From the NCBI RefSeq assembly GCF_002368035.1, contig NZ_AP018225.1:25635-89634 (forward strand): DNA of 64,000 nucleotides. Reading direction: 5' to 3'. This DNA comes from Nostoc linckia NIES-25. Its GTDB lineage: Bacteria > Cyanobacteriota > Cyanobacteriia > Cyanobacteriales > Nostocaceae. Positions 1 through 8,850 of the stretch are shown here, piece by piece. The notes beneath the pieces were generated by a model that worked only from the letters and a program-made list of their open reading frames with translations, was not told where the DNA came from and searched no databases. How positions within the stretch are numbered: position 1 is the stretch's first letter; each line of letters opens with the position of its first letter. The position numbers and the translations under genes are program-made.

Positions 1-1
1 C

Positions 2-1906
2 TTGGCTGAAATTGCCCTGAACCGCCAGAAAAATGCCCTAGATGCAATTCGGTACGATCGCGCTGTTCGTTCTGACTTACGAGAGTTACTAGTCAATCCT
101 CTAGAAATTCAAGCTCCTACTTTGGATGTCGAGATTAAATTCATCCAATCTTTGAATGAGTCCCAAAAGGAAGTTGTAAAAGCAGCCCTGTCAATACAAG
201 ACTTTCTGTTAGTTCAAGGGCCACCAGGAACAGGTAAAACAACGTTTATTACAGAAGTCATCCTGCAAACCCTTCAGCAAAATCCTGAAGCCCGAATTCT
301 ACTAAGTTCTCAAACCCACGTTGCACTCGATAACGCATTGGAACGGATTCAAGAGAAAAACTCTAACTTGAAGCTGATTCGCATTGGCAATCATGAGCGG
401 GTATCAGAAGGTGTTTACTCGTTGCTTTTAGAAGAACAAATGGGGAAGTGGCGGGAAAATGCCATCGCCCAAGGGCAACAGTTCCTCGCTAATTGGTCTG
501 CACGTAGCGGAATTTCTCAGCAGGATTTGGAGAAAGCAGTTCTATTTCAAGAGTTAAAAAATATTGCCTTGAACCTAGAGTCTTTAAGAGTAGAACTGGC
601 AAGCCGTAAGCAGGAAAGGGAAGATAATTTTTCCGCACTCAATGATGAAGGAAAACCCAAATCTCGACGACAGCGAAATGTACCAAAAGACAGGGTGGAG
701 GAGTTTCAACGGTTAGAAGAGGAAATCGAACAACTAGAGAAACAGGCAAAGACTGCACGGGATGAGCAGAAACAGAAAGCAAAACGTCTTCAAGAAATTA
801 CCCACATCAAAACTATTGATGAATTGCTAAGATTATCAGCTGCGGAATTAGAGCAGAAGGGCAAGAGCTTGATCGATCCTAACTCACCCAATGCAAGAAC
901 TCTCCAACAACTAATTAGTCTACAAACAGAATGGTTCGAGCAGTTTGGGCGTAATGAACGATTTAATGCACCTTTGATCAAGCGATCGCAAGTTATAGCA
1001 GGAACTTGTATTGGCATCCCCAGAGAAATTTCCGACATTGAATTTGATTTGTGCATTGTTGATGAGGCTTCTAAAGCAACCGCGACTGAAGTTTTAGTAC
1101 CAATGGCGCGTTCAAAAAAATGGATACTGGTAGGCGATCCCAAGCAACTACCTCCGTTTCAAGATGAAGCCAGCCGAAATTCCGAATTTTTGGAAGAGTA
1201 TGAATTAGCGCCAGAGGACATTCAAGAAACCTTGTTCGATCGCTTGTTAAGAACCTTACCGGATGGTTGCCGTAAGATGCTGGCAATTCAGCATCGAATG
1301 GTTGAGCCGATAGGAAAGTTGATTAGCACCTGCTTTTACGGAGAGGAATTAAGCAGTAATGGGCCTGCAATAGATAAAACTTTGAGTAAAGTTCTGCAAC
1401 GACCTGTTACATGGCTGACTACCTCAAAGCTACAAAATAGCCGCGAACAAGTGGTTAAGTCTAGCTTTAATAACTCCTGTGAAGTCAGAGTTATTGTTCA
1501 GTGGCTTAAACAACTTAACCGAGTTGCACAAGAAGCTCAAAAACATTACACTGTGGCAGTTCTGAGCGGGTATGCAGCCCAACTCAAATTGCTCAATCGC
1601 AGCTTGGATGCAGAACAAAGCAACCTAAAAGCTTTGACAATCGAGTGCAATACTGTTGATGCCTTTCAAGGGCGGGAAGCAGATATTGTTGTTTACTCAG
1701 TGACTCGATCCAACAAAGATGGCAAAATCGGATTTCTCAAAGATGAAGCCAGACTTAATGTGGCGCTATCTAGAGGACGGGTTGGTTTGCTGATTGTTGG
1801 CGATCATCAATTTTGTCGAGCGCTAAGTCACAGTCCTCTACATAGTGTCCTGCACTACATTGAACAACACCCAGAAGATTGTATTCGGACGGAGCCAAAC
1901 TTATGA
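2..1906 (+). CDS. Superfamily 1 DNA/RNA helicase (DNA2/NAM7-like), 5' partial
   Basis: ATP-dependent nucleic-acid helicase of the DNA2/NAM7/UPF1 type. Seen: Walker A GPPGTGKTT (about visible residues 74-82), a Walker B-like IVDEASKA, the motif III-like LVGDPKQLPPF, an arginine-bearing QHRMVEP motif, and the C-terminal NVALSRGRVGLLIVGD motif of UvrD-like helicases. A charged coiled-coil insertion sits at about residues 190-270. The reading frame is open at the left window edge and no good start is visible, so the N-terminus lies outside. The stop overlaps the start of the following PLD gene (ATGA), indicating translational coupling. Helicase plus nuclease pairs are common in anti-phage defence; that role here is inference. 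Confidence 0.88.
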   Translation: MAEIALNRQKNALDAIRYDRAVRSDLRELLVNPLEIQAPTLDVEIKFIQSLNESQKEVVKAALSIQDFLLVQGPPGTGKTTFITEVILQTLQQNPEARILLSSQTHVALDNALERIQEKNSNLKLIRIGNHERVSEGVYSLLLEEQMGKWRENAIAQGQQFLANWSARSGISQQDLEKAVLFQELKNIALNLESLRVELASRKQEREDNFSALNDEGKPKSRRQRNVPKDRVEEFQRLEEEIEQLEKQAKTARDEQKQKAKRLQEITHIKTIDELLRLSAAELEQKGKSLIDPNSPNARTLQQLISLQTEWFEQFGRNERFNAPLIKRSQVIAGTCIGIPREISDIEFDLCIVDEASKATATEVLVPMARSKKWILVGDPKQLPPFQDEASRNSEFLEEYELAPEDIQETLFDRLLRTLPDGCRKMLAIQHRMVEPIGKLISTCFYGEELSSNGPAIDKTLSKVLQRPVTWLTTSKLQNSREQVVKSSFNNSCEVRVIVQWLKQLNRVAQEAQKHYTVAVLSGYAAQLKLLNRSLDAEQSNLKALTIECNTVDAFQGREADIVVYSVTRSNKDGKIGFLKDEARLNVALSRGRVGLLIVGDHQFCRALSHSPLHSVLHYIEQHPEDCIRTEPNL

Positions 1907-3435
1907 CCTGGGAAGAATTTACGTCTTTACACTTAGAAGACCTGCGCCGCTATGATAATCGTTCTGGATTTGACTTAGTTTGCTGCCAGGAAGTTGGGCT
2001 GCCTGTTTACAAAATTACCGTTGAAGCTCTAACTCAGGTTCGTAAACCAATTCCGCCGATTGAGGAGTACGTTCTCAAGGCGATTAATGTTGGTCTTTCA
2101 TCTGAAGAAGAAATTGCCGGACTTCTGGGTTTGGAGTTACTAACGATCCGAGAAGCAATGGTCAATCTACGGGTGAGTGAAGACATCGATCTAATTGCTC
2201 CTGATGTTTCACAATTTCAGGTATGGAAGCTAACGAAAAAGGGAGAGAGAACTTTACAAGAAGCCAGAATTATTGTGCCAGAAGAACGGACTTTCGACAT
2301 TAACTTTGATGGACTTTTGAGAATCCCGCGCTGGTATGGTCGATTAGAGTCACGCTTGCTTAAGCCAAAAGATTTGCGCGACTTTAGCATTGTTGAAATT
2401 GAGCCTTCACCAAAACGTCCTCCAGAATTGTCTGACCTCAAGTTGAAGGATGTTGACGAAATTATTCGGCAGATTGAAAAGGATAGTAAAGCCAGAGTTC
2501 GTCATGAGCGAGATTTACTGGCTTTGAAGGCAATCGAACGGAGACAACGCTTTTTTCAACCAGCTACTGCACTGGTTTTTAAAGCAAAAGAAAATGATGA
2601 AATTCAGGTAGCATTTGTGATTGATGGTATTATTTCCAGCGAACATGAGGCTGCCTTTGCTCGTGCGGATGGGGTGAAGAAACTCCGAATTGCTGAGACA
2701 CTAAGTCAGAGTGAACCGCGCAGGCTAGCTGAAGAGATTTTAGGGCGTGAGTTTGTCGCTCAGTCAGATGCTGATGAGGTTGCAGCTTTAAAAAAAGAGA
2801 CGACTACAACGCAAGCACAAATCCAAGCAGAGATTGAAACAACTAAGGAAAAGATTGAGCAGACAAAGGATGACCAAGAGAAGCAAGTCCTCTATCAACA
2901 ACTTCAAGATGCGTTAAAGCAAATTGAGCAGATGGAATCCCAACTTAATTCTTTGCTGGCAACAGTGCCGATGCGCTGGTTAGAGATGTACGAACATCGC
3001 CCTTTGCTAGAGCAAGCTCTGAAAGATAGCCGGGAACGCTTGATGATCGTCTCACCTTGGATTCGGGCTAACTCGGTCAACCGTTGGTTTCTCCAGCAAT
3101 TTGAGAATCTGCTAAAACGAGGAGTGCAAATTTTCATTGGGTATGGGTTAGGTGAGAAGGACGAAAACCGCAATCCAGCAGATATTCAAGCTGAGAAAAA
3201 TCTGCAAAAGCTGGCAAGCCAATATTCAAAGAACTTTACACTTAAACGACTTGGAGATACTCACGCCAAAATACTCATCTCAGATACCAAATTTGCAGTC
3301 GCTACCAGCTTTAACTGGTTATCTTTCAAAGGAGAACGCGATCGCACCTTCCGCGACGAGCGAGGAACGCTGGTTTCTGACTCGCACAAGATTGACGAGC
3401 TGTTTGATAACCTTCTGAAGCGATTTACCAACTAA
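1903..3435 (+). CDS. Phospholipase D-fold (HKD) nuclease-like protein
   Basis: About 510 residues, starting at the ATG that overlaps the helicase stop; a TTG 24 bases upstream in frame is less likely. The C-terminal third (from about residue 360) has a PLD-like segment, MIVSPWIRANSVNRWF, followed by one HKD-type motif, HAKILISD, near residue 454. A single HKD suggests activity as a dimer. The middle (about residues 290-350) is a glutamine/glutamate-rich coiled coil. The N-terminal half contains a winged-helix-like stretch (about residues 55-120) but is otherwise unrecognised. Coupling to a SF1 helicase suggests a joint nucleic-acid-processing or defence role. Nuclease rather than lipase activity is inferred from context. 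Confidence 0.75.
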   Translation: MTWEEFTSLHLEDLRRYDNRSGFDLVCCQEVGLPVYKITVEALTQVRKPIPPIEEYVLKAINVGLSSEEEIAGLLGLELLTIREAMVNLRVSEDIDLIAPDVSQFQVWKLTKKGERTLQEARIIVPEERTFDINFDGLLRIPRWYGRLESRLLKPKDLRDFSIVEIEPSPKRPPELSDLKLKDVDEIIRQIEKDSKARVRHERDLLALKAIERRQRFFQPATALVFKAKENDEIQVAFVIDGIISSEHEAAFARADGVKKLRIAETLSQSEPRRLAEEILGREFVAQSDADEVAALKKETTTTQAQIQAEIETTKEKIEQTKDDQEKQVLYQQLQDALKQIEQMESQLNSLLATVPMRWLEMYEHRPLLEQALKDSRERLMIVSPWIRANSVNRWFLQQFENLLKRGVQIFIGYGLGEKDENRNPADIQAEKNLQKLASQYSKNFTLKRLGDTHAKILISDTKFAVATSFNWLSFKGERDRTFRDERGTLVSDSHKIDELFDNLLKRFTN

Positions 3436-3549
3436 TCTCACAGGAATTAGTCGGAGCGCGTACATCTTGGTTCTGTATGTTTAAAATGTAGTCTTAAAGT
3501 TTCAGAAGACTGAAAGCCTTGATTTTGCGTATTTATGGTTTAAGCTAGG

Positions 3550-3616
3550 AAATAATAAACTCGTGAAGTTTTAGAGGGGAAATCCCCAGACGCTCAGAGA
3601 TAGAAATAATAAACTC
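3550..3616. repeat. Direct repeat pair and hairpin upstream of the PIN module
   Basis: In the 253-base gap before the small gene at 3689 the 13-mer aaataataaactc occurs twice, at 3550-3562 and 3604-3616. Between the copies, near 3577-3588, lies the short palindrome ggggaaatcccc. They could be operator half-sites for the downstream two-gene unit or part of a terminator for the PLD gene; neither can be decided from sequence. Confidence 0.4.
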
Positions 3617-3688
3617 CTAAACTGTTACACAGGTGTAAGCCACTTATTTTGTCTTCAGAATAAACTGAACTTATTAGCAAATAAAACA

Positions 3689-4099
3689 ATGAATACTGAA
3701 CAGACTGTTTTAGAAGTTTCAGGAGTAGAAATTACCAAAACTCTCTTAGTAGATTTACAAAAACTCTCCTCTTACTCTGGAGAACCAATAGCAGCTGTCT
3801 ATGCAGACAATCTACTGCGGAAGTTGCGCTCGTTGCGCGATAAATTACCTTTTGACCCTTATACAGAAGTGGTAATGGCACTGCATGATGCACTAGCCTT
3901 TCAAAACAGATGGATTGACTACAACGCTAATCAGTACAAGGGAGTTTGTGAATTACTTACATCCTTGGTGAATCAAGAAACAATCAATAATTCCTCAGTC
4001 GAGTCAGCAATTTTGACTTTAGAAAACTTAGGCTTTGATACCCTACCATTCGGTGTAAACATTGACGATAACCTAGATACAAATGAAGATGAGGAATAA
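3689..4099 (+). CDS. Small acidic hypothetical protein, partner of PIN-domain gene
   Basis: 136 residues, not recognised. Helical throughout, with an acidic C-terminus (DDNLDTNEDEE). No membrane segment or signal peptide. Its stop is 6 bases before the ATG of the PIN-domain gene, so the two are almost certainly co-transcribed. In toxin-antitoxin loci with PIN toxins, a small upstream protein is usually the antitoxin, but no DNA-binding fold (AbrB, RHH, Phd) can be seen here, so that assignment is only a suggestion. Confidence 0.6.
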   Translation: MNTEQTVLEVSGVEITKTLLVDLQKLSSYSGEPIAAVYADNLLRKLRSLRDKLPFDPYTEVVMALHDALAFQNRWIDYNANQYKGVCELLTSLVNQETINNSSVESAILTLENLGFDTLPFGVNIDDNLDTNEDEE

Positions 4100-4105
4100 C
4101 ACAGG

Positions 4106-4960
4106 ATGGATGATAATTCTGTGAATCAACACTTTTTAGACACCTCGGTTCTACGTTCTCTGCTACTAGGTACACAAGTCTATAAGCAGTATTTTGAATC
4201 TCAATTTACTGACCAACAGCTTTATATCTCTAACTATGTTCAGATGGAGATGAAGCGAAGTTATCTGATTAATCTTATCTCCTTCTACTTTGTCCTGCGT
4301 CTAGAAACTATTAATAATATTGGAGATGCTATTACTCTGTGGAGTAATAGATTTAAAACTAGCGAACTCAAAGCTATTTTACAACTTATACCCCAACTTT
4401 TTAGCACGCATCAACTCAACTTTAGCAATTACCAAGATAAAGAAAAAGCCCTTGCTATTTTAGGAATTTATATCAAACGTTTTGAACTTATACTTAGAAA
4501 AAAGTTTAACAATACCAACAATGATGCTACCGCCTGCGCCCGTGCCATTGTCCCGCTTAACCTTGATTTGGAAAATGCAGCAGCAGGATTAAAGCAGTTT
4601 GCTGATGAATTTGGAGATGTAGATACTTGTCGGAGCAAATGTCAAATTGACAAGTTTATTTTGGTACAATACCGTTCAGAAATTGAGCAATTAGTTCAAA
4701 TTGCCGACCAACTACCCAAAAATTCAAAAACTAGGGGATTTATCAATATTGCCAGTAACCTAAAAGAGATATTGGCTCAAGGAGCAGCAGCCTGTGACTG
4801 CAAGCGTTGTGAAAAGATTGGCGATGCAGTCATTGCTTTAAATGCACCTCGGAATATGCAACTGGAACATACTGATAATTCTTTTGACTATTTATGCCCC
4901 TCGATTAATCAACCTCATTACAAACATCCGTCAGAAAATCAGATAGTTAATAATATATAA
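4106..4960 (+). CDS. Large PIN-domain ribonuclease-like protein with cysteine cluster
   Basis: 284 residues. The PIN signature is split: an N-terminal FLDTSVLRSLL (Asp12), Glu48 in VQMEMK, then a C-terminal GDAVIALNAP (Asp240) followed by HTDNSFDYLC (Asp257/Asp261), which matches the usual acidic residues 1, 2, 3 and 4. Canonical PIN toxins are about 130 residues; here roughly 190 residues sit between the second and third acidic positions. That insertion ends in a cysteine cluster, C175-x3-C179 and C230-x-C232-x2-C235, which could bind metal. It would cleave RNA if active. Upstream partner is 6 bases away. A toxin-like or defence role is inferred. Confidence 0.68.
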   Translation: MDDNSVNQHFLDTSVLRSLLLGTQVYKQYFESQFTDQQLYISNYVQMEMKRSYLINLISFYFVLRLETINNIGDAITLWSNRFKTSELKAILQLIPQLFSTHQLNFSNYQDKEKALAILGIYIKRFELILRKKFNNTNNDATACARAIVPLNLDLENAAAGLKQFADEFGDVDTCRSKCQIDKFILVQYRSEIEQLVQIADQLPKNSKTRGFINIASNLKEILAQGAAACDCKRCEKIGDAVIALNAPRNMQLEHTDNSFDYLCPSINQPHYKHPSENQIVNNI

Positions 4961-5040
4961 AGTCATGACAAACAATAATTGTGACTGTTAACATACCCAG
5001 AACTAATCAACGAGCGATCGAAGAGAGCAACTAGACACCA

Positions 5041-6009
5041 TCAAACCAAATCTGCCAGCACATTACTCACCTTCAACTGGTGCTGCTGTCGATTATCGTC
5101 ATAAATCATTAACGTCTCCAACTTGCTGTGCCGACTCAGCTTTTGCACCTCCCGCACACTCTGCCCCGCATCCAACGCCGCCGTAATCGAACTGTGCCGA
5201 ATGCGGTGCGGTGATAAAGGCTTAGTAATCCCCGCTTTTAATGCCCGCGTTCTCACCATCTTGGCAAGCCCCGTATCTGACAAAGGATGCCCCGGCGTAT
5301 TTAGATCCAACGCCACAAACAACGCATCTTTTGTTGATGCCAGCCCCCGGAACGGCAACCAATAACAAATCGCATCCCTGGTCTTAGGAGTTAAATCAAT
5401 TATTTCCTGTTGGCTACCCCTTCCCTTACCCAAAACCAGCAGTTTGCTATTTTTACGGTCAAAATCCCCTATTTTTAACTTGGCAATCTCCCCCCGCCGC
5501 AGCGCATTATCCCAAAGCAAGCGCAGCAAAGCATAATCCCTGACCCCCTTCGCCGTCGTCCGATCGCAAGACAGTAATATCTGCTTAAATTCCTGGGGAG
5601 TAACACCACTGGTGTCTCGGTATTTAATAACAGTCTCACCCTTGATATCCTCCAAGGTGTAACCACAAACCCCCAACACCCTACCCTTATGTACCAGCGC
5701 CCGCAGAGCTGACAACCGCCGGTTAACAGTGGCCTCCGATAAGCCCGAATCTATCATCTTGGCTTTGTACTTGACCACCCACAAGAGTGCTTGCGCCCCC
5801 GGTAGTGCCAAAAATCGCACCACCCATTCCGCCGTCGATTCCACCCCAAACATTGTGGCAAAAAAATCTTTAATATCTCGGTCATAAGCTTTGCGAGTCG
5901 AAATACTGCGTTTTTCAGACAATAACATCGCCAACACATCAGGCTGAGTCCACCAATCCATCACGGAAGGCAGAGTATTATTATTGACTTTAACGATGCG
6001 ACCGGACAT
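5041..6009 (-). CDS. Tyrosine recombinase / phage-type integrase
   Basis: 322 residues. N-terminal SAM-like core-binding domain (about 15-115) and C-terminal catalytic domain. Catalytic set visible: Arg172 in ALRRGEIAKL, Lys195 near LGKGRG, HRIRH at 268-272 (His268, Arg271), His294 in LSRHSKLETLMIYDD and the nucleophile Tyr303. It would cut and rejoin DNA through a 3'-phosphotyrosyl link. On a plasmid it could resolve dimers or move an integrated segment; no duplicated attachment site was found beside it. It lies alone, on the strand opposite to the left-hand genes. Confidence 0.93.
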   Translation of the reverse strand: MSGRIVKVNNNTLPSVMDWWTQPDVLAMLLSEKRSISTRKAYDRDIKDFFATMFGVESTAEWVVRFLALPGAQALLWVVKYKAKMIDSGLSEATVNRRLSALRALVHKGRVLGVCGYTLEDIKGETVIKYRDTSGVTPQEFKQILLSCDRTTAKGVRDYALLRLLWDNALRRGEIAKLKIGDFDRKNSKLLVLGKGRGSQQEIIDLTPKTRDAICYWLPFRGLASTKDALFVALDLNTPGHPLSDTGLAKMVRTRALKAGITKPLSPHRIRHSSITAALDAGQSVREVQKLSRHSKLETLMIYDDNRQQHQLKVSNVLADLV

Positions 6010-6447
6010 AAAAACTAGGTGACGATAATAGTCCTTTACGTAACCTTATATCCTAAATAGGGATATCTTGCCTAACTTTTTATTCTCTTTGTCCCAATCC
6101 TGGTTTAGCTGTCCCAAAAAACGCTCGAATGGCTTCAACTGGGTCATTAGTCCTCACTAGCTATTTCGGATATTCACAAACACTTTAACTGCTATGTAAA
6201 AATCCATAACGTTTAGTAAATAGATTACCTCATCAAGTTTTTCTGCCCTGCGCTCAAACACCTTGTTCTAGCTATCTCGATCTGTGGTGCAGTCATATCA
6301 TGTTCTTGGGTTTTTACAATCTCAACCGAATGGCTCTGGTGATGCGTTAGGCTCGTTGGTAAAAGGGCGTGGGCGTTCCGCTCACGCCAGGCGCGATCGC
6401 CTACGGTGGGGCGGAGCATCGTCCAATACTTTGAGGCTGAACAACAA
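6010..6447. repeat. Intergenic region with Nostoc-type palindromic repeat
   Basis: Non-coding stretch upstream of the integrase. Most of it shows nothing recognisable. Near its right end (about 6366-6408) a GC-rich block holds the hairpin gcgtgggcg-ttccgc-tcacgcc and a HIP1 palindrome (GCGATCGC) within ggcgcgatcgcc. Such blocks are dispersed repeats in Nostoc-type genomes. The integrase promoter presumably lies near 6010-6080. Confidence 0.45.
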
Positions 6448-6681
6448 ATGACATACATGACAAGCATAGAACCCATAGGCAGAGCGCAGACTCTACAGGA
6501 GTCTATAGCTGAAGTTCTAGAAGCTCGATTTAATAACGTTCCCCCTGAATTGATTGAGCAACTGGAGAAAATTTATGAGCTTGATAGGCTAAAGCAGTTG
6601 TTGAGACAGGCTAGTATTACAGGCTCAATTTCTGAGTTTGGGCAACAATTAAGTCAAGAAAATATAGATACAGAATTTTAA
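6448..6681 (+). CDS. Small hypothetical protein
   Basis: 77 residues from ATG 6448, which has a GAGG 12 bases upstream; a GTG at 6406 in frame and an ATG at 6457 are alternatives. The product is helical and charged, with a PPELIEQLEKIYELDRLKQL segment, no cysteine and no membrane segment. Family not recognised. It converges on the kinase gene, whose stop is 36 bases beyond. It could be a fortuitous reading frame, but composition looks protein-like. Confidence 0.5.
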   Translation: MTYMTSIEPIGRAQTLQESIAEVLEARFNNVPPELIEQLEKIYELDRLKQLLRQASITGSISEFGQQLSQENIDTEF

Positions 6682-6716
6682 TTTTGTGCTTGATCTGTTT
6701 GTTGCAATAAGTTTTT

Positions 6717-8807
6717 CTAAATATTCACCCCTATTACTTGGAAAGCTTGTACAATTGCTCCAACTAATGAATATTTTTGTTGGTGTGTGTAAAGTTCCAC
6801 AGCTTTACGGTAATTTAATAACAATTCACGGTAATTTTCTACTTGGCCGTCTCGATCTCTAATGTTAAGTGATACCCAACCCAAGTTATGGTATGCCTCT
6901 GCATAACTTGGGTTTAGCTGAATTGCTTTTTCTAAATAAAAACGTGCTTTTGTCCACTCATCTAATTTGCCATATAAAGTACCTAGACGAAATAATACAA
7001 CAGCATGGAGAGAAAATCTTTGAGTGTAATATTCATAAATTTGAATAGCCTTTTGAGTATTGTGTAAATTTTCTTGAGTAATTCCTAAATTAATTAATAC
7101 CCATTCAGGTACTTGTGATTTACTGCTAGCTTGTTCAAAATCCGAAAGAGCATCGTACCATAATCCTTGTACAGCTTTTTTCCATCCTTGGAAGCCCCAC
7201 CCAAAAGCGATATCAGGTACTTGATTAATAAACTCTTGTATTCCTCTTTCTACATCGTTAGCTTGCTTTGTAGCTACTGCTTTATCTAAAGCTACAATGA
7301 GATATGGATATATCCAACGCTGCAATGTTCTAGATTCATTAGATGGTGTTGTTTTCAGCTTAAAAACTGCTTGTGTAGCTGCACGAATTGCTGGTTTCCA
7401 TTGCTGCTGGTTCACTGCTATCCATGCCTGTAACCCTAAAGCAAATGTACAATTGTTGTTTAATTTAAGTGCTTCAATTACAGTTTTCTCAGCCTCAACC
7501 CAATTACCAGACTTGCCAAACGCCCAAGCTAAATTAGCTTGTATCCAAACTTCATGGGGAGCTAGGTTAGCTGCTTTTTGCAAATTAGTAACAGCTTCTG
7601 ACCAATTAGATTTTCGGCAATTGACTATTCCTAAAACACCATAACTTCTACCGTCGTTTGGCTGTATCTGAATTGCTTTTTTAGCAGCAGTTTCTGCTTG
7701 GGCTTCATTGAGATGTATCTGAACTAATGCCAATTCAATGGCAGCTTCACTATCATTAGGTTCACTATATAAATATTTTTCATACGCTGTAACAGCTTCT
7801 GCTAATTTACTACTTTTGACTAATTCCCTCGCTCTTTTATGTTGTGGAGAAACAAATTTACCACTTAAAGCATCAATTAATTCTTCGGCTGTTTGAAAGC
7901 GGTCTTCTACCCTAAATTGCATTCCAGTGAGGATGACTTGTTCTATTAAGGGACTCAAGTTAGGGCAAAATTTTCGAGGTGGTGTTAATGTATCTGATAT
8001 GGCTCTTTCTGTTGCGGGGTCTGGTAATTGTTCGGTTAAGACTTCGTACATTGATGCACATAAGGCGTAGAAATCTGTTGCTGGCCAACGCTGACTGCGA
8101 TAGCTGTATTGTTCTAGCGGTGCATAACCAGGTGATAGGGTGACACTCATTTCACGAGTTTGTCCGGCGATAAATTCTTTTGTAGCGCCAAAATCGATTA
8201 ATACTGCTCTATCTTGATAATCAATGAGAATGTTATCTGGTTTAATATCTCTATGTAATAAATTGTTGGCATGAACTGCTTTTAATGCTCCTGCTATTTG
8301 AATAAAATATCGCTTTACCCTCTCTTCTGGTAATTTTCCTTCATTTTTCAATATTTGATATAAGGATATCCCGGAAATAAATTCCATCACAATATAAGCT
8401 GTACTATTTTCCTCAAACCAGTCATAAACTTTGACAATATTTTGATGAATACATTTTGATAAATAATTAGCTTCTACTTGAAAATTTTGCAGTTGTTGTT
8501 GTCGTTCAGCTGGCGTTAGGGAATGAGGCCAATATACCGTATTACCTTGTCTTGCAGCTTTTTCTGGCCAAAGTTCTTTGATGGCGACGTTAGCAGAATT
8601 TTGTAAATACATTCCTTGATAAGTGATACCAAATCCACCTTCACCTAATATTTTTTCTATTCGATATTTTCCTTGCCTGAGTAAAGTTCCGCTAGGTAAA
8701 TGATATGTAGATAGGCTGGAATTAGCCGCTAGGGGAGAACCACAGGCAATACAATTAGCTGCACTGTCTGTATTTTCTGTGAGGCAAGTTGGGCATTGAA
8801 TAGTCAT
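6717..8807 (-). CDS. Ser/Thr protein kinase with N-terminal zinc ribbon and C-terminal TPR repeats
   Basis: 696 residues. Residues 5-23 form a C-x2-C...C-x2-C zinc ribbon. The kinase domain (about 47-315) is intact: glycine loop GEGGFG (55-60), VAIKE (Lys77), HRDIKPDN (185-192), DFG (205-207) and a PGYAPLEQY activation-segment end. The rest (about 325-680) is TPR-like helical repeats for protein contacts. It would phosphorylate Ser/Thr on partner proteins; likely substrates are the FHA-bound or vWA proteins encoded beside it. Last gene of the fifteen-gene minus-strand cassette, 42 bases after the phosphatase gene. No membrane segment, so cytosolic. Confidence 0.93.
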   Translation of the reverse strand: MTIQCPTCLTENTDSAANCIACGSPLAANSSLSTYHLPSGTLLRQGKYRIEKILGEGGFGITYQGMYLQNSANVAIKELWPEKAARQGNTVYWPHSLTPAERQQQLQNFQVEANYLSKCIHQNIVKVYDWFEENSTAYIVMEFISGISLYQILKNEGKLPEERVKRYFIQIAGALKAVHANNLLHRDIKPDNILIDYQDRAVLIDFGATKEFIAGQTREMSVTLSPGYAPLEQYSYRSQRWPATDFYALCASMYEVLTEQLPDPATERAISDTLTPPRKFCPNLSPLIEQVILTGMQFRVEDRFQTAEELIDALSGKFVSPQHKRARELVKSSKLAEAVTAYEKYLYSEPNDSEAAIELALVQIHLNEAQAETAAKKAIQIQPNDGRSYGVLGIVNCRKSNWSEAVTNLQKAANLAPHEVWIQANLAWAFGKSGNWVEAEKTVIEALKLNNNCTFALGLQAWIAVNQQQWKPAIRAATQAVFKLKTTPSNESRTLQRWIYPYLIVALDKAVATKQANDVERGIQEFINQVPDIAFGWGFQGWKKAVQGLWYDALSDFEQASSKSQVPEWVLINLGITQENLHNTQKAIQIYEYYTQRFSLHAVVLFRLGTLYGKLDEWTKARFYLEKAIQLNPSYAEAYHNLGWVSLNIRDRDGQVENYRELLLNYRKAVELYTHQQKYSLVGAIVQAFQVIGVNI

Positions 8808-8850
8808 TTAAGTTGCGGATAAGTAAATTTAAACTTTAAGGAGAATTTAG

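Noticed and set aside
6225..6476. Minus-strand reading frame before the small gene at 6448
   Set aside because: Includes the GC-rich dispersed repeat and lacks protein-like composition; opposite-strand gene has a better start.
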